This document shows positions 41,417 through 48,788 of a stretch of 56,929 nt of DNA, one piece after another (within the stretch, counting starts at the first letter, position 1; every line of letters begins with the position of its first letter). Position numbers and translations under genes: made by a program. A model generated the notes under the pieces. The model searched no databases, had not been told where the DNA came from, and worked only from the letters and a program-made list of their open reading frames with translations. Source of the DNA: Phycisphaerales bacterium (GTDB taxonomy: Bacteria; Planctomycetota; Phycisphaerae; Phycisphaerales; UBA1924); the NCBI GenBank assembly GCA_022843045.1, contig JALHOJ010000018.1, forward strand, positions 1 to 56,929. Reading direction: 5' to 3'.

Positions 41417-41965
41417 CTACTGCCGGGCTTTGTCCGTGTAGAGGCGATCGAAGAGGCCTTGGGTCGCGGCGTCGAGCATGTCGAAGACGGTTTGGAAGCC
41501 GTCGTGTGCGCCGTAGTAGGGATCGGGGACGTCGATCTTGTGGTCAGGCAGCGCCGCACACGAAGGATCGAAGCGCCGGAACAGCATGGTGCGCTCTGCT
41601 GGGAGGCCAAGATCAAGCAGGTCGGCGAGGTTGCGCTGATCCATCGGCAGGATGAGGTCGAAGCGATGGTCCTCGTGCTCATCAACTTGCCTTGCAACGT
41701 GCGACAGCACAACCGCATGCTTCGCCGCGATCAGGTGCGTGCGAGGGTCAGCATCTGCGCCAACGTGCCACGAGCCCGTTCCGCAACTGTCGATGGTGAG
41801 GACAGGAGCCAAGCCCCGAGCATTGGCATGATGCTGCAGAAGGGCCTTGGCCAGTGGGCTTCGGCAGATATTGCCAAGGCAGACGCAGAGGAGGGTGATG
41901 GGTTGGTGAGCGCGGGCCTTGGCGGCGAGGGCTTCGAGGTGGAGGGATTGGGCGGGGGACAGCAT
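41417..41965 (-). CDS. Low-molecular-weight protein tyrosine phosphatase family
   Basis: A 182-residue phosphatase. The P-loop VCLGNICRS gives Cys29 and Arg35 (C-X5-R-S), and the acid loop DVPDPYY gives Asp148. The N-terminal 22 residues precede the usual start. Such enzymes dephosphorylate protein tyrosines (often polysaccharide-export kinases) or arsenate; no kinase partner is adjacent. The start ATG at 41965 lies 34 bases after the stop of the upstream gene, with no clear Shine-Dalgarno, suggesting operon coupling. Confidence 0.87.
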   Translation of the reverse strand: MLSPAQSLHLEALAAKARAHQPITLLCVCLGNICRSPLAKALLQHHANARGLAPVLTIDSCGTGSWHVGADADPRTHLIAAKHAVVLSHVARQVDEHEDHRFDLILPMDQRNLADLLDLGLPAERTMLFRRFDPSCAALPDHKIDVPDPYYGAHDGFQTVFDMLDAATQGLFDRLYTDKARQ

Positions 41966-41999
41966 GGATGTCAGGTGAGAGGTGACAGCGGAGCGGAGA

Positions 42000-43070
42000 T
42001 CAGGTTGCAGCGGTCGTGGGAAGCGCGAGCAGATGTTGGATGGCGCGGTGGAGGGCGGTCGCGGGGGCGATGGGGTCTGCCGCGAGCGGTGCGGGCGCAG
42101 GGAGCGGCGATGTCAAGGCGGTGAGCAGTGCGCCGGCGAGATCGGTGGGGCGGGCCGAGCGTGCGGGGTGGTGGGGGATGTGGGCAGGGAGCAGGTCTGC
42201 AGGGGCGATGAGCGGGCCGGGGGCGCGGATGTGCCAGAGCTGGGCCCAAAGAGCTGCGGCAAACGTCGGTTGCTCGGGCGTCGGTGCGGGAGCGACCACG
42301 GCGGCGTCGCAGGCGGGGAGGATGGGCGCGAGCGGGCCGTCGTGGAGGATCACCCGGTAGATATAGGCCATTTCGTGGATGTGTCGCAGAGCGCGGTCGA
42401 GATTCGCGCTGCAGGCGGGGACCACGAGTGTCAGCATGCGACCGGTGACGGAGTGGCTTTGGGCCGCGAGGTTGAGCGCGACGGCATCGGGGGGCATGGC
42501 AGCGTCGCCCAGGGCGACCACCGCGAGTTCGTGGTTGGCGAGGTTGAGCGCGTGGCGGGCGAGCTCGCGTGCGCTTGAGCGTGCGTGCGGGGTGGGAAGG
42601 TGGGCGGGGAGAGTGATGCTCTGGGACGCATCGAATGTGCGTGAGAGGACGCCGGTGCGGGGATTGATGGTCAGGGCGCGGGCGCGATGTTCCGGGGCAG
42701 TCTTGGCGATTGGCAAGGCGGCCGCGGGACCCCACGCAAGCAGCGCGTCGAGGTCGCCCGTGCGTCGGAGCAGGCGGCGGAGGAGCGGGCCGGCGTTGGC
42801 GGCGCGGGCGAGGGGCGGGGATGCGTGGAGGACGTCGGCGAGGCCCGCAGAGCGCGTGAAGTCGCGGGCTTGGGAAGGGCCCAACGACAGGATGATGTGT
42901 TCGGCGGGAAGGGAGTTGTCTGCGAGCACGGCGCGGAGTGCATGCAGCGAGCCTTCGCCCGAGACGTGGCTGGCGGAGTGCGCGAGGTCACGCGGGTCGG
43001 CGGCGAGCCAACTGGCGCGGGGTGGAAGAGGTTGGAGCAGGTGCAGGATGCGCATCGCAGAGTTCATCAT
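42000..43070 (-). CDS. Uncharacterised protein, possibly GT-B-like
   Basis: About 356 residues; I do not recognise the family. The N-terminal half (RILHLLQPLPPRASWLAADP; HIILSLGPSQARDFTRSAGL; LDALLAWGPAAALPIAKTAP) and the C-terminal half (LTLVVPACSANLDRALRHIH; DAAVVAPAPTPEQPTFAAAL) look like two Rossmann-like halves, as in glycosyltransferases of GT-B fold, but no sugar-nucleotide motif stands out. Ala, Leu and Pro rich. I place the start at ATG 43070 (MMNSAMRILHLL) because the frame's upstream extension to 43112 is encoded by a repeat arm. No Shine-Dalgarno is visible. It is operonic with the phosphatase gene downstream. Confidence 0.6.
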   Translation of the reverse strand: MMNSAMRILHLLQPLPPRASWLAADPRDLAHSASHVSGEGSLHALRAVLADNSLPAEHIILSLGPSQARDFTRSAGLADVLHASPPLARAANAGPLLRRLLRRTGDLDALLAWGPAAALPIAKTAPEHRARALTINPRTGVLSRTFDASQSITLPAHLPTPHARSSARELARHALNLANHELAVVALGDAAMPPDAVALNLAAQSHSVTGRMLTLVVPACSANLDRALRHIHEMAYIYRVILHDGPLAPILPACDAAVVAPAPTPEQPTFAAALWAQLWHIRAPGPLIAPADLLPAHIPHHPARSARPTDLAGALLTALTSPLPAPAPLAADPIAPATALHRAIQHLLALPTTAAT

Positions 43071-43092
43071 GGCGAGCGCATCTGGTGGGACC

Positions 43093-43208
43093 ATTTCAGC
43101 ACAGAGACACACTGATCAGGAGGCAGGAGAGAAAAACATGGTGTTGACAAGCCAACCAACTTCTTCTCCGCTTGCTCCTAATCCATGCATCTTCGTGCTG
43201 AAAATCGA
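43093..43208. repeat. Family A palindromic repeat, copy 5 (degraded)
   Basis: Left ATTTCAGCACAGAGACACAC then TGATCAGGAGG; right CTAATCCATGCATCTTCGTG then CTGAAAATCG. Several changes in the right arm make it the most decayed copy. It lies between divergently unrelated minus-strand genes (43070 start, 43234 stop). Confidence 0.75.
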
Positions 43209-43233
43209 TCAACCAATGGCCCTGTTTCAAGGC

Positions 43234-43893
43234 TCATTCGGGGGCGCGGAGGTCGCTGGCCGTTTCTCGAGTGTCGGCGTCGTAGAAGAGGTAGCCGATG
43301 GTGGTGCCGAGCTGCGCGGCGAGTTCTTCCTGTGCTTTGGATTGAGCCGCGGCGGTCTTGGGCACGTCGGTCGCGCGGACGCGCGGCGCGACGGATACCA
43401 GGTGGCCTTCGAAGTTTTCCGGCCAGACGCGGCTTTCCTTGGACACCGTGTCGATCACTTTGACGCGGGCGGTGGCGAAGGGTTGGAAGGTGCTGCCGTC
43501 GGGGGTTAGGCCGAAGCTTTCCATCCAGACGTAGATCACGACTTCTGCCTGCACGGATTGGCCCAGCCGCGCAATCGAGGTGCCTTGCTCGCCGACATCG
43601 CGAGCGGCGGCGGCCTGGATCGATGAGTTGTCGATCATGTTGATCAGGACTTTGTTGCGGAGCAGGTCGGTCTCGGCGCGATCGGCGATGGCGGTTCGGA
43701 GGGTGCGGCGCGGGAGCACGCTGAGGCGGTCATCGACAAAGATGACGGTGGGGCGGTTTGGGTCCAGCGCGTGCTGGCGAGGCTGCTTGGGCGGGCCCTT
43801 GATGAAGTAGTACGCGGGGCCCAGAATGTTGCAACTGGGGAGGGTGAGGAGGATCGCGGCGAGGGCGAAGAGGGTGGCGAAGAGTCGTTGCAT
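43234..43893 (-). CDS. Putative lipoprotein, downstream of a related-size lipoprotein
   Basis: A 219-residue lipoprotein: hydrophobic signal FATLFALAAILLTLP with lipobox LPSC, then NILGPAYYFIKGPPKQ. The body has an alternating alpha/beta look (PTVIFVDDRLSVLPRRTLRT; SVQAEVVIYVWMESFGLTPD; TARVKVIDTVSKESRVWPEN), suggesting a periplasmic domain like those in CsgG- or TolB-type outer-membrane partner proteins; this is structural impression only. ATG 43893 is chosen because the signal peptide starts there; no Shine-Dalgarno is visible. It is 70 bases downstream of the other lipoprotein, probably co-transcribed. Confidence 0.7.
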   Translation of the reverse strand: MQRLFATLFALAAILLTLPSCNILGPAYYFIKGPPKQPRQHALDPNRPTVIFVDDRLSVLPRRTLRTAIADRAETDLLRNKVLINMIDNSSIQAAAARDVGEQGTSIARLGQSVQAEVVIYVWMESFGLTPDGSTFQPFATARVKVIDTVSKESRVWPENFEGHLVSVAPRVRATDVPKTAAAQSKAQEELAAQLGTTIGYLFYDADTRETASDLRAPE

Positions 43894-43963
43894 GATTGTG
43901 TTTCGCGGGGAGAAGCTAAGGACGGCACGCGGCTGGGAGGCATCGAGGCATCTCGCGGGCGGA

Positions 43964-44659
43964 TCAATAGTCGGGGTAGTACGGCTCTTCGTGCTTGTAG
44001 AAGAGCCAACTCGAGCGGTCGATGGTGCGGCTGGCAAGGGCGGTGGTGATGACCCGGCGGTCCATCGTGTCGGCGGCGACGCCTTTTTGGTCGGGGAAGT
44101 CGACGGACTGGGTCTTGCTGAACGCGATTTCGTCGCCGCCTTCGGAGTCAGTTTCGAAGACGTTGGTGGTGAAGGTGGCGTTGCCTTGCCATTCGTAGGA
44201 GTTGCCTGGTTCGTGCAGGCGATACTCGGTGACTTCGACAAGGATGATGCGATCAACGCCGCCCAACTCCTTGGCGATTTCGCTCATCGGCTTGGCGGCC
44301 CAAGTGGGGTTGCGGTATTGATATTGGAGCACCTGCTGCGCCGCAACGAAACCGCCGGCGGTGGGCTGGTTCGTCGGGTTGCTCAGACGCTCGGTGATCT
44401 TCACGGCGAGGAACTCGAGCAGTTGGGGGTGCTCGGCCTGGATACCCCGGTCGGTCGCGACGAGGACAGCGAAGGACTTGCCAGCCAGGCCCTGATACTC
44501 GGCTTCGATGGGTCGGGTGCTGGTGCGGCGGTAGCTCTCGGCCATCGCGCCCGCGAGGGTGCAGGCGGGGAGCATGGCCAGCGTTGGGAGGATGATGGCC
44601 GCGGCGAGGGCGGGAGCGGCCTTGCCAAGCAACTGAGATGAGGCAAATCGGAAGGACAT
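43964..44659 (-). CDS. Putative lipoprotein
   Basis: A 231-residue lipoprotein: signal KAAPALAAAIILPTLAML with lipobox LPAC, then TLAGAMAESYRRTSTRPIEA. The mature part (SFAVLVATDRGIQAEHPQLL; GVDRIILVEVTEYRLHEPGN; NATFTTNVFETDSEGGDEIA) has a Rossmann-like or GNA1162-like alpha/beta plan. It forms a pair with the next gene, and both have short mature domains expected at the outer membrane. The ATG at 44659 lacks a Shine-Dalgarno but has TATAGT 7 bases upstream on the minus strand. Confidence 0.7.
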   Translation of the reverse strand: MSFRFASSQLLGKAAPALAAAIILPTLAMLPACTLAGAMAESYRRTSTRPIEAEYQGLAGKSFAVLVATDRGIQAEHPQLLEFLAVKITERLSNPTNQPTAGGFVAAQQVLQYQYRNPTWAAKPMSEIAKELGGVDRIILVEVTEYRLHEPGNSYEWQGNATFTTNVFETDSEGGDEIAFSKTQSVDFPDQKGVAADTMDRRVITTALASRTIDRSSWLFYKHEEPYYPDY

Positions 44660-44666
44660 CGGGGCG

Positions 44667-44672
44667 ACTATA
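44667..44672 (-). promoter_or_regulatory. Putative -10 box giving a leaderless lipoprotein transcript
   Basis: On the minus strand TATAGT ends 7 bases before ATG 44659 with no ribosome site between. This is the same layout as cca. No -35 is apparent. Confidence 0.45.
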
Positions 44673-44759
44673 CGGATGGGGGTGGGGTGGGGGTCCGGTG
44701 GGCGCCCTGGAAGGCCGCTATACCGCGACCCGACGCCCGTGCTACTAGTGGGAGACGGG

Positions 44760-45629
44760 TTGCTACCCTGTTTGAACGTGCCTGAAGTGCTTCCTGAACA
44801 CGCCGAGACACAGAAAACCACGCCAACGGAGGGCGCGGGAGAGGTTGCGTTGCCGGGCGAGCCGGGGGGGCCTGCGGAGGATTCGCCCGAGGCGATTGAG
44901 GCCGAGGAGCGGGCCCTGATGGCGCTGGATGAGGAAGCGGCGACGGAACTGATCAACGGCGCGAACACGGCGGCGGTGGGGGGGGCAGCTGCGGCGGGGG
45001 CGAGCGTCGCGGAAGTTGCAGGAGCAAAGGGCGAAACCGGACGATTGACGCTGCGAGAGCGTCTCGAGGCGTTCATCGCGCGATTGAGCACGCGAAACAA
45101 CTTCTGGCATCGCGTCTGTTCCCTGATCTGGCTGCCCTACGCGTATCGCAGCGGCATTCGCCTGGTGCGGCGCATGGACGACAACACGTTCCAGGCGATC
45201 CTGCCATTTCGCAGGTTTAATCGCAACTGGTACAACGCGATGGCGGGCGCGAGCCTGCTCGCCAACAGCGAAATCGCGGGCGGGATGTACATCTTCGCGA
45301 ATACGGGCGGCGGGTACACCCTGGTGTGCAAGCACCTGGAGTATTCATTCCTGCGACCTTGCTTTGGCCCAGCGGTGTACAAGGTGCAGCCCCGAGAAGA
45401 CATCAAGGCACTGATGGCCAGCGGCAAGGAATTCAACATCACGGTTGATTTGGATGTGATCCAGCAGGCGCTGGTGCCCGAGGCGATCGCGAAGCTGCGC
45501 AAGCACGATCGCCTGCTGGCGAAGCTGGCGAGCAAGAAGCGCCGGGTGGGCAAGTGCGTCGCGACATTCCACCTGACGCCCACGACGCACCAGAAGGCCA
45601 AGCGGGGGAGTGCGCGGAAGGTGGGCTGA
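44760..45629 (+). CDS. DUF4442-like hotdog-fold protein with acidic N-terminal extension
   Basis: About 289 residues. The C-terminal half (NFWHRVCSLIWLPYAYRSGI; RRFNRNWYNAMAGASLLANS; GGYTLVCKHLEYSFLRPCFG) resembles the DUF4442 group of hotdog thioesterase-fold proteins; thioesterase activity is not proven. The N-terminal 80-100 residues are Ala/Glu/Gly-rich and probably disordered. The start is uncertain: TTG 44760 has GGGAG 5 bases before; GTG 44778 and ATG 44676 are alternatives, the last overlapping the promoter region of the divergent lipoprotein. The Lys-rich C-terminus may bind nucleic acid or membrane. Confidence 0.6.
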   Translation: MLPCLNVPEVLPEHAETQKTTPTEGAGEVALPGEPGGPAEDSPEAIEAEERALMALDEEAATELINGANTAAVGGAAAAGASVAEVAGAKGETGRLTLRERLEAFIARLSTRNNFWHRVCSLIWLPYAYRSGIRLVRRMDDNTFQAILPFRRFNRNWYNAMAGASLLANSEIAGGMYIFANTGGGYTLVCKHLEYSFLRPCFGPAVYKVQPREDIKALMASGKEFNITVDLDVIQQALVPEAIAKLRKHDRLLAKLASKKRRVGKCVATFHLTPTTHQKAKRGSARKVG

Positions 45630-45752
45630 CCTAGGCGTCAGGTGGTGGGGTGTCCAGGTTCCGAGGGGATGGGTTGGCGGCCGAGAGTGGTCTTTGGGGG
45701 AGGAGTTGGCTATCATCCCCTCCACGCCACCTACATGCGTGAATCTACAGTT

Positions 45753-45827
45753 GGCCCCTTCGTCTAGCCTGGTCCAGGACACATCCCTTTCACGGATGCG
45801 ACGCGGGTTCGAATCCCGCAGGGGTCA
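45753..45827 (+). tRNA. tRNA-Glu (anticodon UUC)
   Basis: A complete 75-nt cloverleaf. Acceptor GGCCCCT/AGGGGTC; anticodon stem CATCC/GGATG closing CTTTCAC (anticodon TTC); T arm GCGGG-TTCGAAT-CCCGC; discriminator A at 45827. CCA is not encoded. It is followed 17 bases later by a terminator. TATCAT at 45711-45716 may be its -10. Confidence 0.95.
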
Positions 45828-45844
45828 TTTCAGTCTTCTCACTG

Positions 45845-45879
45845 CAACCCCGCGAGCCCTCGCGGGGTTGTGTGCTTTT
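45845..45879 (+). terminator. Rho-independent terminator of tRNA-Glu
   Basis: CAACCCCGCGA-GCCC-TCGCGGGGTTG, an 11-bp perfect stem, then TGTGCTTTT. The following 219 bases up to the ABC-F gene stop contain nothing I recognise. Confidence 0.9.
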
Positions 45880-46098
45880 GTGCGTATCGCTCTGCACGCC
45901 AATAGGTTGCGTCCCGCGGTAGGCGTCGATGGTCGCGTCCTCCGACGCGATCAAGGCTGTCCTCAACCTCGGGCTTGACGCCGCTCGTGCTCCGCTCTTT
46001 GCGCCATCGTTCTGGACGCGTTCGTCCCCCGCGCATGGACGCTGCGGACCTCCGCTTGGGCCCTTGCCCACCGCCACTGCTGAGCTGGGCCAGCGGCA

Positions 46099-48045
46099 TC
46101 ACTCACCCGACTGGATTTTTTCAAGCGCGGCCCAGCGCTCGTAGAGCGCGGCGACTTTGGCCTGGGCCTCAGAGAGGCGCGTGGCCACGTCTCGGAGGGC
46201 TCGGTGGTCGGCGGCGATCGCCGGGTCGTGGAGTTGGGCTTCGAGTTCGGCGACCTGGGCTTCGGTGGCGAGGATGGCGGGTTCGATGTCGGTGAGTTCG
46301 CGTTGTTCCTTGTAAGTCAACTTGCCCTTGCGGGGCGTGCTGGTTGACGGAGTCTGCGACAGTGTCGCGTCGGCTGCGGGCCTTGAGTTGACGGCCTTGG
46401 GTTCGGGGCGGCGTGCGGCGTCTTTGGCGCGTTCGTGGGCGGCGGACCACTGGTCGTAATCGACGTAGTGGCCCGCGCCGCCTTTGCCGTCAAGGGCAAT
46501 GAATCTGGTGCAGACGCGGGCGAGCATGGCGCGATCGTGGGTGACGAGCACGACGGCGCCGGGGAACTCTTCGAGGCTCTGTTCGAGCACTTCGAGCGAC
46601 GGGATGTCTAGGTCGTTGGTCGGTTCGTCCAGGATCAGCACGTCGGCGGGCTCGAGCATGAGGCGCGCGATGTGAATACGGGCCTGCTCACCGCCCGAAA
46701 GCGCGCGGACAGGCTGCTTGAGCTGCTCCGCGCTGAACAGAAACATGCGAGCCCAGGTATTGATGTGCAGCGTCGCATCGCGGTAGATCACGCTATCGCT
46801 GTGGGGGCTCAGCGCGGTCGCGAGGGTCTCGGCGGGATCAATCTCAGTGCGATGCTGCGAGAACAAGACCACCCGAAGGTGGTCGGCGCGCTTGAGGGTG
46901 CCGGGGTCGGGTGTGCCGGGCGGGATGTTGACGGCGCGGGCGGCATCGGCGAGCGCCTTGGCCGTGGGCGGGTCGGGTTGAAGATCGCCCATCAGCACGC
47001 GGATGAGCGTGGACTTGCCCGAGCCGTTGGGGCCCATGAGGCCGATGCGTTCGCCCGGGGAGAGGGCGATATCGAGGTCGGTGAAGAGGGCGCGGCCGCC
47101 CAGAGCCTTGGTTAGGGCGCGGCCGACCAGGAGCTTGCGGGTGGCCCGCCCCGTGGCGGACCAATCGATGCTGGCAGCACGAAGGTCGGCGTTGCGCTCG
47201 CGGAGCTCGGCCAGTTCGCTCATCCGCTCGTGCGAGGCTTCGATCCGGCTCTTGGACTTGGTGCGGCGGGCCTTCGCGCCGCGAGCGAGCCAGCGGAGGT
47301 CTTCGCGGACTTGGTTGGCGAGGGCTTGTTCCTGGCGGGCTTGGCCGTCGAGGAACTCCTGCTTTCTGCGGAGGAACTCGGAGTAGTTGCCGACGACTTC
47401 GAAAAGGCCCTGCGGGTATTGACGCGAAAGCTCGGCGATGCGGGTGGCGACGGTTTCGAGGAACTCGCGGTCGTGCGTGACGATGATGCTGGAGAAGGAG
47501 CCTGAGGTGTTGCTGGATTGCAGGACTTCTTCAAGCCACTCGACGCCTTCAACGTCAAGGTGGTTGGTGGGTTCGTCAAGCAGCAGCGCGTCGGGTTCCT
47601 TGATGAGTTCGCGGATGATCGCCAGACGCTTGCGCTGGCCGCCCGAGAGGGTTGCGGTAAGGCGGTTTGGATCGCCCATCTCATGGCGATCAAGGGCGAG
47701 ATCAACGGCGAGCTCGGCTTCGTGGTCGTCGTGGATGTGGGCGGCGATACCAGCACGCATGGCGGCGGCGAGGGCATCCAGGAGCGCAGAGCGAACGGTG
47801 GAGCCGTCCGGGAAGTCGTCGCGCTGGGCGACATACGCGATGCGTGCGCCCTTGCGGACGGTGATCTGGCCTTCGTCAATGGAGACCTGCCCCGCGAGGG
47901 CCTTGAGGAGCGTGGACTTGCCCGAGCCGTTGGGGCCGATCAGGGCGAGGCGTTCCTTGTCGTGCAGCGACACCGAGACGTCTCGAAAGAGACTCTTGGT
48001 GCCGTAGGTCTTGGCAAGGCGCTGGGATGTGATGAGCACGCCCAT
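46099..48045 (-). CDS. ABC-F family ATPase (Uup/EttA-like)
   Basis: A 648-residue soluble protein with two ABC domains and no membrane part. First domain: Walker A GPNGSGKST (37-45), signature TLSGGQRKRL, Walker B LLLDEPTNHLD. Second domain: Walker A GPNGSGKST near 337, signature ALSGGEQARI, Walker B LILDEPTNDLD. The inter-domain linker (about 240-300, GAKARRTKSKSRIEASHERM) is the P-site tRNA interaction motif region. The C-terminal coiled coil (LTYKEQRELTDIEPAILATE) is Uup-like. ABC-F proteins act on ribosomes or nucleic acid. The ATG at 48045 has no Shine-Dalgarno; TACGCT lies 8 bases upstream. Confidence 0.93.
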   Translation of the reverse strand: MGVLITSQRLAKTYGTKSLFRDVSVSLHDKERLALIGPNGSGKSTLLKALAGQVSIDEGQITVRKGARIAYVAQRDDFPDGSTVRSALLDALAAAMRAGIAAHIHDDHEAELAVDLALDRHEMGDPNRLTATLSGGQRKRLAIIRELIKEPDALLLDEPTNHLDVEGVEWLEEVLQSSNTSGSFSSIIVTHDREFLETVATRIAELSRQYPQGLFEVVGNYSEFLRRKQEFLDGQARQEQALANQVREDLRWLARGAKARRTKSKSRIEASHERMSELAELRERNADLRAASIDWSATGRATRKLLVGRALTKALGGRALFTDLDIALSPGERIGLMGPNGSGKSTLIRVLMGDLQPDPPTAKALADAARAVNIPPGTPDPGTLKRADHLRVVLFSQHRTEIDPAETLATALSPHSDSVIYRDATLHINTWARMFLFSAEQLKQPVRALSGGEQARIHIARLMLEPADVLILDEPTNDLDIPSLEVLEQSLEEFPGAVVLVTHDRAMLARVCTRFIALDGKGGAGHYVDYDQWSAAHERAKDAARRPEPKAVNSRPAADATLSQTPSTSTPRKGKLTYKEQRELTDIEPAILATEAQVAELEAQLHDPAIAADHRALRDVATRLSEAQAKVAALYERWAALEKIQSGE

Positions 48046-48100
48046 GGGGAGCGAGCGTATGAGTGCGAAGCGACTCAGAGCGGAATCGCTATCATTGCAA

Positions 48101-48661
48101 ATGCGGGAGCGAACTGTGATGGCAGTGCTGCTTTGCGCGCTGTTCGGGGCGCTTGGCATGGGCGGTTGCTCGACGACGCGCGTCAAGCCGCAGCCTCCTG
48201 TTTCGCCCGACGAACTCAAGCATCTGTGGGCAGACTACGAGGCACGCGGCGAGGACATTTGCTTCATCGACATGCAGAACACGGCGGCGTACGCACGCAA
48301 GCGCATACCAGGAGCGATGCGGATGTCGCTTGTGTGGATTGAGCCAGACGAGCGCACGATCAATCCAAAGGACATCTTCGATCAAGACACGTACAGCGAT
48401 GTGCAGGTAGCCATCAACGAATTGCGGTTCCAGAATCGAAGTCAGAAGTACCGGATTCGTGAGTGGCAAGTCGTAGATAGGCTCAGCAAAGCCGAGCACA
48501 TCGTGGTGTACGCAGAGTCAGACGGAAACGATCTAGCCGAGATCGCGGTGCAGCAGCTCTGGGTGATGGGATACGCCAGAGCGAGGCTGCTTCGTGGTGG
48601 GATAACCGCTTGGGAATCCCGTGGCGGTACGGTTGAAGCGACGCCGCTTCAGACGGAGTGA
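48101..48661 (+). CDS. Rhodanese-like lipoprotein without the catalytic cysteine
   Basis: A 186-residue lipoprotein: MRERTVMAVLLCALFGALG with lipobox MGGC. The domain FIDMQNTAAYARKRIPGAMR and VMGYARARLLRGGITAWESR fits rhodanese order, but the position of the active Cys is Ala (HIVVYAESDGNDLAE), so sulfur transfer is unlikely; a binding or scaffold role is possible. ATG 48101 gives a positively charged n-region and TATCAT lies 5 bases upstream; ATG 48119 with GGGAG is an alternative. Divergent from the ABC-F gene. Confidence 0.7.
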   Translation: MRERTVMAVLLCALFGALGMGGCSTTRVKPQPPVSPDELKHLWADYEARGEDICFIDMQNTAAYARKRIPGAMRMSLVWIEPDERTINPKDIFDQDTYSDVQVAINELRFQNRSQKYRIREWQVVDRLSKAEHIVVYAESDGNDLAEIAVQQLWVMGYARARLLRGGITAWESRGGTVEATPLQTE

Positions 48662-48788
48662 TGATGGCCTGCAGGTTGCGCCATCCGTCGGCGGTGCGAC
48701 GACTCGCTGAACAAACGCCGCAGCACCGAGAGAGCCGACCGACTCCCGCCTCGATATTGAGAGGGCGACGCTGACGCATGTGCCACGA

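Noticed and set aside
26795-43208. The CACAGAGA repeats as a CRISPR array
   Set aside because: Copies are kilobases apart, inverted within each unit, and lack regular spacers or cas genes.
43894-44256. N-terminal extension of the 43893 lipoprotein to 44256
   Set aside because: It would overlap the upstream lipoprotein gene and put the lipobox in mid-protein.
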